From: Nonlabens sp.
Lineage (GTDB): Bacteria; Bacteroidota; Bacteroidia; Flavobacteriales; Flavobacteriaceae
Direction: 5' to 3'
DNA: 27,234 nt
Assembly (NCBI GenBank): GCA_023301395.1
Contig: JALZUY010000206.1
Span: forward strand, 1 to 27,234
Shown here piece after piece: positions 1-7,687 of this stretch. The notes below the pieces were generated by a model. The model saw nothing but the letters and a program-made list of their open reading frames with translations, was not told the origin of the DNA and searched no databases. The position numbers and the translations under genes are program-made. Position 1 is the first letter of the stretch. Each line of letters starts with the position of its first letter.

Positions 1-1914
1 GGAGAAGGAAGATTTGGTAACTGGCTGGCAAATGCAAACGACTGGAATTTATCGCGTTCTCGTTTTTGGGGAATACCGCTTCCTATATGGAGAAATGAAA
101 CTGGAACTGAAGAAATAATCATAGGCTCTATAGAAGAACTTACTGTAGAGATTGAGAAATCTATCGCCGCTGGGTTTATGTCTTCTAATCCTTTTGCTGG
201 TTTTAAATCTGGCGATATGAGTGAAGAGAATTACAATCTTGTAGATCTTCATAAAAACGTGGTAGATGATATTTATCTAGTAAGTAAAACTGGAGAAAAG
301 CTAACTCGTGAGGCAGACCTTATTGATGTATGGTTTGACTCTGGATCCATGCCTTATTCGCAATGGCATTATCCTTTTGAAAATAAAGAACAAGTAGAAA
401 AGCAGCTTAGAAAAGCAGATTTCATTGCTGAAGGTGTGGATCAAACTCGCGGATGGTTCTACACATTACACGCTATCGCAACTATGATAAGCGATGATGT
501 AGCTTATAAAAATGTAGTTTCTAACGGACTCGTTCTAGATAAAAAAGGACAGAAAATGTCTAAGCGCTTAGGTAACGCAGCAGATCCATTTGAAACTTTA
601 GGTAAATATGGAGCTGATGCTACTCGATGGTACATGGTGAGCAATGCAAATCCATGGGATAATCTTAAGTTTGATACGGACGGTATTACTGAGGTGCAAC
701 GCAAGTTTTTTGGAACTTTGTATAATACCTATTCCTTCTTCAGTCTATATGCAAACGTAGATGGGTTTACCTATAGTGAAGCAGACATTCCATTAAATGA
801 ACGACCAGAAATAGATCGCTGGGTTTTATCAGAATTAAACACTTTGATAAAAGACACGACAGTTTTCTATGAAGATTATGAACCTACTAAAGCAGCTCGT
901 GCTATCACCACTTTTGTGACTGAAAACCTGAGTAACTGGTACGTGCGTTTATGCAGAAGACGTTTCTGGAAAGGAACTTATGAACAAGATAAAATAGCCG
1001 CATACCAGACTCTTTATACTTGTTTAAAAACGGTAGCACAATTAGGCGCTCCTATTGCTCCATTCTTTATGGATCAATTATATCGTGACTTAACTGGAGT
1101 TTGTGAAAGTGATGCGAGTGAAAGTGTACACCTATCTTCTTTCTCTAAGGCAGACGAGTCATTAATAGACGCTGCACTAGAAGAAAAAATGCATAAGGCT
1201 CAAGTAATATCTAGTCTTACCCTATCGTTACGTAAAAAGGAAAGTATTAAAGTACGTCAACCTTTACAACGTATTATGATACCTGTTCTAGATGCTGGAG
1301 ATAAAGCACAAATAGAGGCTATTGCAGACCTTGTAAAGAGTGAAGTAAACGTAAAAGAGATTGAGTTAATAGATGACGCCAGCGGCATTCTAGTAAAAGA
1401 GATAAAACCTAATTTTAAAGCTTTGGGACCACGCTTTGGTAAAGCAATGGGGCAAATAGCAGGGAAAATCAAGAGTTTTCAACAAGAAGATATCGTTTTG
1501 TTAGAAAAAACTGGACAGAAAGAAGTAGAAGTTAATGGAAATGCTATTATCTTGACACTTGAAGATGTGGAGATTACATCTTCAGACATAGAAGGATGGC
1601 TAGTAGCAAATCAATCTGGAATTACTGTTGCACTCGATGTAACGATATCACCTGAGCTTAAAAAGGAAGGGATTTCACGAGAACTAGTGAATCGTATTCA
1701 AAACATAAGAAAAGACTCAGGACTCGAGGTGACAGACCGTATCAATATTGTGATACAATCGCATAACGAGATTGATGAAGCTGTATTATCAAACAAAGAA
1801 TACATTAAAGATGAAACACTAGCTGATCAATTAACGCTAATACCAACTGTAGAGAACGGTACAATTATTGAGTTTGATGATATTGTAACCACTATACAGG
1901 TTAATAAAATATAG
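1..1914 (+). CDS. ileS: isoleucyl-tRNA synthetase, 3' part (5' end outside window)
   Basis: Charges tRNA-Ile with isoleucine in the cytoplasm. The reading frame is open from base 1, so the gene starts upstream of the window and the first in-window ATG (178) is internal. Visible landmarks are the class I synthetase stretch WNLSRSRFWG near the left edge, the DVWFDSGSMP segment (about 325-355), and the KMSKR ATP-binding loop at 553-567. The C-terminal half carries the helical anticodon-binding domain, including the NWYVRLCRRRFW stretch. About 637 residues are present, which fits the C-terminal part of the roughly 1,100-residue enzymes usual in this phylum. The stop is followed after 3 nt by the DksA-like gene, so the two are very probably co-transcribed. 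No frameshift or missing motif is seen. Confidence 0.97.
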   Translation, partial: GEGRFGNWLANANDWNLSRSRFWGIPLPIWRNETGTEEIIIGSIEELTVEIEKSIAAGFMSSNPFAGFKSGDMSEENYNLVDLHKNVVDDIYLVSKTGEKLTREADLIDVWFDSGSMPYSQWHYPFENKEQVEKQLRKADFIAEGVDQTRGWFYTLHAIATMISDDVAYKNVVSNGLVLDKKGQKMSKRLGNAADPFETLGKYGADATRWYMVSNANPWDNLKFDTDGITEVQRKFFGTLYNTYSFFSLYANVDGFTYSEADIPLNERPEIDRWVLSELNTLIKDTTVFYEDYEPTKAARAITTFVTENLSNWYVRLCRRRFWKGTYEQDKIAAYQTLYTCLKTVAQLGAPIAPFFMDQLYRDLTGVCESDASESVHLSSFSKADESLIDAALEEKMHKAQVISSLTLSLRKKESIKVRQPLQRIMIPVLDAGDKAQIEAIADLVKSEVNVKEIELIDDASGILVKEIKPNFKALGPRFGKAMGQIAGKIKSFQQEDIVLLEKTGQKEVEVNGNAIILTLEDVEITSSDIEGWLVANQSGITVALDVTISPELKKEGISRELVNRIQNIRKDSGLEVTDRINIVIQSHNEIDEAVLSNKEYIKDETLADQLTLIPTVENGTIIEFDDIVTTIQVNKI

Positions 1915-1917
1915 AAT

Positions 1918-2301
1918 ATGAGTAACACATCAGAAAAAGAAAGATACAACGACGCAGATCTTGCGTATTTTAAAGATATAGTAGAAGCAAAACTTGCCGA
2001 AGCTTACAAACAACATGAACTTATCAAGAGTGCTTATATGAATGACGCCAGTAACGGCACTGAGGACACTGCACCGCAATTTAAAGCATTTGATGAAGGT
2101 AGTCAGGTAATGAGTAAAGAAACGAGTTCTCAGCTTGCGATAAGACAGGAGAAATTCATAAGAGATTTGAAAAATGCTATGATACGCATTGAGAACAAGA
2201 CTTATGGAATTTGTCGTGTAACGGGTAAAAAAATAATGAAAAAACGCTTGGAACTTGTTCCTCACGCTACTCTTAGTATTGAGGCAAAAAACATGCAGTA
2301 G
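1918..2301 (+). CDS. TraR/DksA-family protein lacking the zinc-finger cysteines
   Basis: A 127-residue protein of the DksA/TraR family, whose members bind RNA polymerase through its secondary channel and alter initiation, often with ppGpp. Residues about 10-95 are charged and helical, as in the family coiled coil. The C-terminal part (97-124) aligns with the family zinc finger, but only C99 remains. The second cysteine position is T102, and the last pair is replaced by S120 and A123, so a four-Cys zinc site cannot form. The acidic tip of E. coli DksA is not obvious; the region here reads NGTEDTAPQF. I recall similar zinc-less forms as common in Bacteroidota. The gene starts 3 nt after ileS and is followed by extra stop codons and the hairpin at 2330-2388. 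Direct transcriptional control by this protein is inferred from family only. Confidence 0.88.
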   Translation: MSNTSEKERYNDADLAYFKDIVEAKLAEAYKQHELIKSAYMNDASNGTEDTAPQFKAFDEGSQVMSKETSSQLAIRQEKFIRDLKNAMIRIENKTYGICRVTGKKIMKKRLELVPHATLSIEAKNMQ

Positions 2302-2329
2302 TAAATAACTACTAGACATAAACAAACTG

Positions 2330-2388
2330 AACTCCTATAAATTATGGCTGAATCGATGAGACATTCCATAATTTATAGGAGTTTTTTT
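2330..2388 (+). terminator. perfect 18-bp hairpin plus T7, overlapping the next gene's start
   Basis: Bases 2330-2347 and 2366-2383 are exact reverse complements (18 bp), separated by an 18-nt loop, and the T-run lies at 2382-2388. This has the form of an intrinsic terminator for the ileS-dksA-like transcript. It is unusual in its long loop, AT-rich stem and position: candidate ATGs of the next gene lie in the left arm (2344), in the loop (2356) and right after the T-run (2389). The right arm also contains AGGAG, 8 nt before the 2389 ATG. It may therefore be a plain terminator or an attenuator controlling the next gene. Confidence 0.75.
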
Positions 2389-3000
2389 ATGAGTTGTTTT
2401 TTGGTGATTTTCGCTTTCGCGAAAGCGTATTCTCAACGCAATTCAAACGACATAGTTTATCGTAACGCTAATGTAAAAGTGGTGAATATACTCTTAGAAT
2501 CCACAATTGAACTGGAAATAAAAACAACTACAAATAGAGACATCAGAATATCTAGTAGTCAAGGTGGAGAATACAAAAACGCAGTAGTACTCAGTTCTCA
2601 AATTGTCAATGATACTTTAAAAATAAACGATCCCTTTAATCCTAGTTTTCGTTTTCCACAAGATAAACTGAGTACCCATAAAATCATAGATGGAAAGGCC
2701 ATTTTATACATCCCAGAAAATTTAGAAATTCAATTAACTGCACGCGATTGTTTCATCACAATTAGTGGGAAATTTAAAACGCTCTTTGTCAACATGCAAT
2801 CTGGCGATTGTAATTTACTCGCCATTAAAGGTGATTTTCATATTATATCTGTACATGCCGCTGTTTCTGTGTCAAAACAAACTTCTATGATTGAAACAAT
2901 TACAAAATATGGCTTGATCAACAAAAAAGAAAACTTCAAAAGAGTAGTTTTTAAACAAAAAATAGAAACTATTGATGGTGATATTACCTTTAAGGATTAA
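2356..3000 (+). CDS. exported beta-rich protein, GIN/DUF4097-like
   Basis: A protein of about 214 residues with no recognised enzyme motif. It begins with a signal-peptide-like stretch: basic residues, then hydrophobic FFMSCFLVIFAFAKAYS, with likely cleavage near AKA or AYS. The mature part alternates short hydrophobic and polar strands, with phrases such as ARDCFITISGKF and TIDGDITFKD. That pattern resembles the beta-helix-like GIN/DUF4097 adhesin-head family, an assignment by resemblance only. The start is uncertain. ATGs at 2344, 2356 and 2389 are in frame and all are affected by the hairpin at 2330-2388. I chose 2356 because it gives the signal peptide a positively charged start, but 2389 has AGGAG 8 nt upstream. 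The palindromic repeat at 2412-2427 lies inside the signal peptide and encodes AFAKA. lspA follows after 32 nt. Confidence 0.7.
   Translation: MRHSIIYRSFFMSCFLVIFAFAKAYSQRNSNDIVYRNANVKVVNILLESTIELEIKTTTNRDIRISSSQGGEYKNAVVLSSQIVNDTLKINDPFNPSFRFPQDKLSTHKIIDGKAILYIPENLEIQLTARDCFITISGKFKTLFVNMQSGDCNLLAIKGDFHIISVHAAVSVSKQTSMIETITKYGLINKKENFKRVVFKQKIETIDGDITFKD
2412..2427. repeat. dispersed palindrome CGCTTTCGCGAAAGCG (in-gene copy)
   Basis: A perfect 16-bp palindrome inside the signal-peptide region of the gene at 2356-3000, read in frame as A-F-A-K-A. The same sequence core recurs at 9568, 19969 and 24286, with diverged forms at 11440, 13639 and 17058. Confidence 0.85.
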
Positions 3001-3004
3001 GTAG

Positions 3005-3012
3005 TATTTTTG
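3005..3012 (+). promoter_or_regulatory. candidate -7 element TATTTTTG for lspA
   Basis: An exact match to the Bacteroidota -7 consensus TAnnTTTG, ending 20 nt before the lspA ATG. No clear -33 TTG lies at the expected 17-23 nt spacing, so support rests on the -7 match and its position. Confidence 0.4.
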
Positions 3013-3032
3013 TCAATAATCAAACGCAACTA

Positions 3033-3650
3033 ATGAAGTTATCCAAGGCGATTCTTATTATATTTTTAGTGCTTTTAATAGATCAAGTAAGCAAGATCTA
3101 CATCAAACTTAATTACACTCTTACTACAGATTCAACTAACCCTATTTACGACCTTAATAAGTTCAAACTCATGTTTTATGAGAACGCTGGAGCTGCATGG
3201 GGTGCAGAGATTCCTGGAGAATATGGGAAATTAATTCTTGTGACCTTTAGAATATTTGCTGTTTTTGGAATTGGATACTGGTTGTGGGGCAGTATCAAAA
3301 AGAATGGGCACAAAGTATTAATATTATCTATTGCACTAATTTTTGCAGGTGCTCTAGGTAATATTATAGATTCTATATTTTATGGAGTTATTTTTTCTGG
3401 CAGTTATCATGGCGCGGTGGCAACTGCTTTTCCTAGTACTGGTGGATATGCTGCAATAGGATATGGTCATGTAGTAGACATGTTATATTTCCCATTATTT
3501 GATGGTGTATGGCCGGACTGGATGCCATGGATAGGTGGAGAAACCTTTTCATTCTTCAACGCGATTTTTAATATCGCAGACTCCTCAATTACAATAGGTG
3601 TGGCTTTACTAATTATTTTTAGTAAAAGAGCATTTCCAGAAAAAGCTTAG
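3033..3650 (+). CDS. lspA: lipoprotein signal peptidase (signal peptidase II)
   Basis: An inner-membrane aspartyl protease that cleaves prolipoprotein signal peptides just before the lipid-modified cysteine. Its 205 residues contain several hydrophobic segments: about 5-19, 67-86, 94-122 and 175-197. Family motifs are D16-Q-V-S-K, N51-A-G-A-A-W, G109-N-I-I-D113 and F179-N-I-A-D183. D113 and D183 match the catalytic aspartate pair. The usual Arg after the first catalytic Asp is Ser here, and about 45 residues of loop (roughly 122-168) separate the two catalytic motifs. This makes the protein longer than the roughly 165-residue E. coli enzyme; both traits are, from memory, normal in Bacteroidota. 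It has a candidate promoter of its own at 3005. The stop overlaps that of the convergent response regulator by 4 bases. The M23 lipoprotein at 17526 is an obvious kind of substrate. Confidence 0.95.
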   Translation: MKLSKAILIIFLVLLIDQVSKIYIKLNYTLTTDSTNPIYDLNKFKLMFYENAGAAWGAEIPGEYGKLILVTFRIFAVFGIGYWLWGSIKKNGHKVLILSIALIFAGALGNIIDSIFYGVIFSGSYHGAVATAFPSTGGYAAIGYGHVVDMLYFPLFDGVWPDWMPWIGGETFSFFNAIFNIADSSITIGVALLIIFSKRAFPEKA

Positions 3651-4060
3651 ATTCTAAATGCACTAAGCATGGCATCTTTTGAAATAGGTTTTGTGATGAA
3701 ATCATTTACTATGGAGTGACTTTTTGCTCTCTTTACTTCTTCAGGGTTAATTGTAGAACTTACTACGTTGAGTTTTAATTTGTATCCTTTGAGCATTGAA
3801 GCATATGGCTCGATAGCATCTAGAAACTCCCAACCATCCATAATAGGCATATTAAGATCGAGAAGAATCACCTCTGGTAAATCACTCGGATCTTGATCAG
3901 TCGTTAAGGCCGTTTTAAAATAATCGAAGGCCTTTTCTCCATTCTCAAAGACTAATAATTCTTGTGCTAGATTATTTTTTTTAATAAGCATTTTGATAAG
4001 ACTCACGTAGAGTTTATCATCATCAATAATGCATGCTTTTAATATTGATTTTTGAGACAT
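3647..4060 (-). CDS. receiver-only response regulator
   Basis: A single CheY-like receiver domain of 137 residues with no DNA-binding or enzymatic output domain. The acidic pocket is D13-D15, the phosphoacceptor is D68 in LLDLNMP, the switch Ser/Thr lies in the VVSST stretch (99-103), and the conserved Lys-Pro is K124-P125. It starts directly after the stop of the histidine kinase at 4061-5158 with no intergenic base, so the two form a two-gene unit. Phosphotransfer between them is inferred from that arrangement. With no output domain it probably acts by protein contact or as a relay, as in Rcp1-type regulators. Its stop overlaps the lspA stop convergently. Confidence 0.92.
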   Translation of the reverse strand: MSQKSILKACIIDDDKLYVSLIKMLIKKNNLAQELLVFENGEKAFDYFKTALTTDQDPSDLPEVILLDLNMPIMDGWEFLDAIEPYASMLKGYKLKLNVVSSTINPEEVKRAKSHSIVNDFITKPISKDAMLSAFRI

Positions 4061-5158
4061 TTAATTAAATCTTATTGAAAATGAACTTCCTTTTCCTAAT
4101 TCACTTTTCACACTTATATCACCTCCTAGAGCCTCTACCTTACTTTTAACAAGAAAAAGGCCTACTCCTCGAGCATCGTCATTATTATGGAAAGTTCGGT
4201 ACATATGGAATAGTTTATTACCATGCTTTTTTAAATCTATTCCTAATCCGTTATCTTTTACAACTAGTAAACTACGTTTGTTTCTAAATTTGGTTTTTAC
4301 AGAAATTTTTAAGATTCTCGACGGATCTCTGTACTTGATTGTATTACTGACCAAGTTTCTGAATATACTTTCTAAGAATGTAGGCGCATATTCTATAGAC
4401 ATCAATTCAGCAAAGTCATAAACAACTACTGCATTTAATTGATCTATCTCACTTTGAAACTCTTTCAATACTAAATTAAAAACAGCTTCAATATCTATAT
4501 TTTCCTTTATTTGTAGGCTAGTATTAATAGTTACTACTTCATTCAAATGCTTCAATGTTTGATTTAAACTGAGTGATATATCATTCAAATAACTATTAAA
4601 AACTATTATTTCATTTGGCTCTTTAACATCATCAAATGTTTGTAATGTAAGTTGAAAATTACTGGCGTGTGACCTTAAGTTATGAGATACAATATGAGCA
4701 AAATGAACAAGGCGTTCATTTTGAGCTTTTATTACTGATGCATCTTTTTCTGCCTTTATTGCATTTTTCACATAACGATCAACACTAGTGACAACACCTC
4801 GTAAACCAATTGTTCTTCCATTATCCTGAAAAGGTTTACAATTGAGTCTTGCCCAAAATTGAGTGCCATCAAATTTGACCATCTCTATATCTAGAATAGA
4901 CTCCTTCCCTAATATGGATTGTTTAAAAACATGTTTAATAGATGATTTATCGACAAAAAATCTAAGAATATTATTAAGACATAGCTTAAAATCAAATGGA
5001 ACACTCAAAAGATCTCTCGTCATATCATCCAAGAATGCAGCTCCTGTGAGCAAATTACAGCTATAACCGCCCGTTTGGGTCATCGTAGCTATTTCTGTAA
5101 GAAAATAGGAAGAATCTTCAAGAGCTTGTTGAAGATCATTTTGGTTGTGTTGACGCAT
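4061..5158 (-). CDS. PAS-domain sensor histidine kinase, soluble
   Basis: A 365-residue histidine kinase with no transmembrane segment or signal peptide, so it is probably cytoplasmic. Residues about 15-130 form a PAS-like sensor domain, including the FDGTQFWARLNCKPF stretch and the typical PAS-end phrase with G121-V-V-T-S-V-D. A helical linker leads to the dimerisation and phosphotransfer helix, with H159 in the H-box SHNLRSH. The ATPase domain follows: N-box N268/N272 (FRNLVSNTIKY), G1 box D302-N-G-L-G and G2 box G331-V-G. The H-box SHNLR differs from the commoner HELR form. The stimulus is unknown. It is the first gene of a pair with the receiver-only regulator, separated by zero bases. 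It is 132 bases downstream of the folate cyclo-ligase gene on the same strand, so it could have its own promoter. Confidence 0.9.
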   Translation of the reverse strand: MRQHNQNDLQQALEDSSYFLTEIATMTQTGGYSCNLLTGAAFLDDMTRDLLSVPFDFKLCLNNILRFFVDKSSIKHVFKQSILGKESILDIEMVKFDGTQFWARLNCKPFQDNGRTIGLRGVVTSVDRYVKNAIKAEKDASVIKAQNERLVHFAHIVSHNLRSHASNFQLTLQTFDDVKEPNEIIVFNSYLNDISLSLNQTLKHLNEVVTINTSLQIKENIDIEAVFNLVLKEFQSEIDQLNAVVVYDFAELMSIEYAPTFLESIFRNLVSNTIKYRDPSRILKISVKTKFRNKRSLLVVKDNGLGIDLKKHGNKLFHMYRTFHNNDDARGVGLFLVKSKVEALGGDISVKSELGKGSSFSIRFN

Positions 5159-5290
5159 CGTTTTTTAAGGAAAAACGTTAATATAGTCAAGAAAAATTTA
5201 ATTGGTTTCTTGATTTAGATGGGAAAGTAAGATAAAATACTGAATTAACAACATTTACACGCTTTGCTATTCATCGGTAAAAAATACATT

Positions 5291-5860
5291 TTATCTAAAA
5301 CAAAAAACTTTGTCTGGACAAACAAGCACATTTAAAGGGATGTCATCGATCTCTACATGTATTTCTTCATGAATTGGATGGAAAAATGATAATCCAATTG
5401 TGAGTGTATTTGGTCGACATTTTTTCAAGAATCGGTCATAGAATCCTTTTCCATAACCTATTCTGTTACCAAAAATATCACAAGCTAGTAACGGGACAAA
5501 AATGACATCTAATTGATTTTCTTCAATCTTGATTCCGTTTCCATCAGGTTCAGGAATGCCCCATTTATTTATGATGAGTCGCATATCGTCAGTTAATAAA
5601 TAATGAGACATACTATAATCTTCAAAATTACTTTTTGAAATCACTATATTCTTATCCTTTCCTTGAAGGATATGCATTATATAATTGGTTTGAATTTCCT
5701 TTAATTTCTCAATACTTAAAAAAAGATGATAATTTGAATAATTCCAAATATCAAGTTGAAGTAATCGATTTGCAATACCTAGACTCAGATCTTCAACTTC
5801 TTGATCACTGAGTTGATTTCTTAATTCCTTGTATTTACTTCTTAGATTTTTCTTGTGCAT
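5291..5860 (-). CDS. 5-formyltetrahydrofolate cyclo-ligase (MTHFS)
   Basis: Converts 5-formyl-THF to 5,10-methenyl-THF with ATP, returning a storage or inhibitory folate to the one-carbon pool in the cytoplasm. Its 189 residues match the usual family length. Landmarks are the basic N-terminus (K3, K4, R7), W100-G-I-P-E-P, and the signature FGNRIGYGKGFYDRFL (130-145), with the G135-Y-G-K-G-F-Y loop for nucleotide and substrate binding. The C-terminal phrase is PLNVLVCPDKV. Its start lies 26 bases inside the end of the upstream deacylase gene, so it is the last gene of the overlapping RimB-RimK-deacylase run. The functional link to RimK is unclear, and the co-transcription may be only convenient. 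Confidence 0.93.
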   Translation of the reverse strand: MHKKNLRSKYKELRNQLSDQEVEDLSLGIANRLLQLDIWNYSNYHLFLSIEKLKEIQTNYIMHILQGKDKNIVISKSNFEDYSMSHYLLTDDMRLIINKWGIPEPDGNGIKIEENQLDVIFVPLLACDIFGNRIGYGKGFYDRFLKKCRPNTLTIGLSFFHPIHEEIHVEIDDIPLNVLVCPDKVFCFR

Positions 5861-6815
5861 TATGAATGGTAATATGGAAAATAGCGTCTCCTTGATGCAC
5901 CATTGGACTCTGGTTTACATTAAGTATATAACCAGTTTGGTGTGACTTTACTTTATGTCTAAAAGAACCGTAAGGATCTGTTATGGTCGCTATATACTCT
6001 CCTTTTTCTACAAACTTCCCATAAGGTACTTTAGGATGAAACAATCCAGAATAGGACGCTCTCAACCATTTAGAACTATGAACAATCGTACTTGCCGGAA
6101 CTTCTGAAGGTAATTCCATTCCAAAGTCTAACATTTCTAGATGTTTTAAAACCCTTTTCACTCCTTGTACAGCTACTCTTACTATTTCTTTATCGCTTTC
6201 AAAAGATTTCCCTCCTTCATAAAGTAAGTAAGATTTCCCTAATTCCATTGCGGTATTCCTTAACGTTCCTGTCAATCGATTACTGTTGATTAAAAACGGA
6301 GCTTTGAAAATTTTTGCAAGTTCCAAAGATTTTTCATCACTAGAATCTACTCTTATTTGTGGAGCATTAAATCGTTGGGCACCGCCAGTGTGAAAATCCA
6401 TCATGATCTCTACCTGAGGCAAAATTTCATTTACAAATTGATAAGCAAACCTACTAGCAAGTGATCCAGATTTATTTCCTGGAAAGCTACGATTCAAATC
6501 TCTTCCATCTGGGAATTCTCTTCTCATATTTAGAAACCCAAATATATTAAGAACCGGCATACAGATAATAGTACCGCGTTCTGGATTGTTATAACCTTTA
6601 GCAATAATCTGTCTTACTACTTCTATTCCGTTAATCTCATCACCATGCAGTCCACCGGTAACTAAAACAACAGGACCAGGTTTGTGAGCTCTTTTAATAA
6701 TAACAGGAACTTCAATAACTGTAGACGTATAAAGCTTTGCTTTATTAAAGTTAAGCTTATAACTCTGACCTGGTAAGATCTCAGTATCTAATATATTAAT
6801 TGACTTTAGCTCCAT
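5835..6815 (-). CDS. AstE/AspA-family zinc deacylase (succinylglutamate desuccinylase / aspartoacylase-like)
   Basis: A 326-residue M14-like metallohydrolase. The zinc site is visible as H57-G-D-E60 within GGLHGDEINGIE and H142 in MDFHTGG. The substrate-binding segment is DGRDLNRSFPG (103-113). The C-terminal part (about 240-320) is a beta-rich, lipoyl-like domain typical of AstE/AspA proteins. Family members cleave N-acyl groups from amino acids such as glutamate or aspartate, but the substrate here cannot be read from sequence. The start codon overlaps the rimK stop by one base (TAATG), and its 3' end overlaps the cyclo-ligase by 26 bases. Placed right behind RimK, it is a candidate for removing or processing glutamyl products made by the ligase; that is inference. 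Confidence 0.88.
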   Translation of the reverse strand: MELKSINILDTEILPGQSYKLNFNKAKLYTSTVIEVPVIIKRAHKPGPVVLVTGGLHGDEINGIEVVRQIIAKGYNNPERGTIICMPVLNIFGFLNMRREFPDGRDLNRSFPGNKSGSLASRFAYQFVNEILPQVEIMMDFHTGGAQRFNAPQIRVDSSDEKSLELAKIFKAPFLINSNRLTGTLRNTAMELGKSYLLYEGGKSFESDKEIVRVAVQGVKRVLKHLEMLDFGMELPSEVPASTIVHSSKWLRASYSGLFHPKVPYGKFVEKGEYIATITDPYGSFRHKVKSHQTGYILNVNQSPMVHQGDAIFHITIHNAQEKSKK

Positions 6816-7687
6816 TAGATACTACTTTCTATAAATTTAATAATTTCTTGAGCTATATTATAATTTGTCGCACCTTCTATACCTTCCAGTCCAGGAGAAG
6901 AATTAACTTCTAGGACTAACGGTCCTCGCGAACTCTGTAACAAATCAACACCACAAACTCCAAGGCCTAAAGATTTTGCAGCTCCAAGAGCTGTCAACTC
7001 TTCTTCTTGTGAAAGTGATATTTTTTGAGCAGTTCCACCTCTATGTAAATTTGAACGAAACTCGCCTTCCATAGCCTGGCGTTTCATAGCACCTACCACT
7101 TTATCTCCTATCACAAAAACTCTTAAGTCTGCTCCACCAGCTTCCTTAATAAACTCTTGAGCAATTACTCTTGATTGCATCGTGTTATAAGCTTCAAGAA
7201 TAGTTTGAGCACTTTCAAAATTTTCAGCTAGATTGACACCTATTCCTTGAGTTCCTTCCAGAACTTTAATAACAACTGGTGGTCCATCAACCATTTTTAA
7301 AATAGCATCTGTATGCATCCCAAAGTTTGTAAACACCGTTTTAGGCATATCTATACCTGAACTAGACAAACATTGAAGACTTTGCAACTTATCTCTACTG
7401 CGCACTAGTGCTTGAGAACTTACTGTAGTAAAACACTGCATGGCCTCAAACTGTCGCACAATAGCAGTTCCATAAAATGTAATTGAAGCACCTATACGCG
7501 GGATAATAGCATCTGGTTTTTCCAGTTTCTCACCTTTATAAATAACTGTAGGCTTATGCCTTTCTAACATTATATCGCACTTTAAAGGGTCAATTACTTG
7601 AACCTTATGACCAGCGGCTTTTGCCTCTTCCACCATGCGCCTTGTACTATAAAGCGTATTACCGCGTGAGAGTATATTAATTTTCAT
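6815..7687 (-). CDS. rimK: RimK ATP-grasp alpha-L-glutamate ligase
   Basis: A 290-residue ATP-grasp ligase that aligns with E. coli RimK along its whole length. RimK adds glutamates to the C-terminus of ribosomal protein S6 and can make poly-alpha-glutamate. Landmarks are I62-P-R-I-G near the N-domain end, SRDK (97-100), the ATP-binding stretch with K141 and G145-T-Q-G-I-G, RSNLHRGG (211-218), and the metal ligands D248, E260 and N262 at the positions of the E. coli residues. The start overlaps the upstream RimB-like gene by 11 bases and the stop overlaps the deacylase by one, so translation of the run is likely coupled. The acceptor is probably S6, which lies outside this window, so it was not possible to check whether its tail suits modification. 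Confidence 0.95.
   Translation of the reverse strand: MKINILSRGNTLYSTRRMVEEAKAAGHKVQVIDPLKCDIMLERHKPTVIYKGEKLEKPDAIIPRIGASITFYGTAIVRQFEAMQCFTTVSSQALVRSRDKLQSLQCLSSSGIDMPKTVFTNFGMHTDAILKMVDGPPVVIKVLEGTQGIGVNLAENFESAQTILEAYNTMQSRVIAQEFIKEAGGADLRVFVIGDKVVGAMKRQAMEGEFRSNLHRGGTAQKISLSQEEELTALGAAKSLGLGVCGVDLLQSSRGPLVLEVNSSPGLEGIEGATNYNIAQEIIKFIESSI

Noticed and set aside
1930..2325. 131-residue minus-strand reading frame opposite the DksA-like gene
   Set aside because: Low-complexity, Phe/Ser/Tyr-rich translation with no motif; it lies fully antisense to a gene with clear family features.
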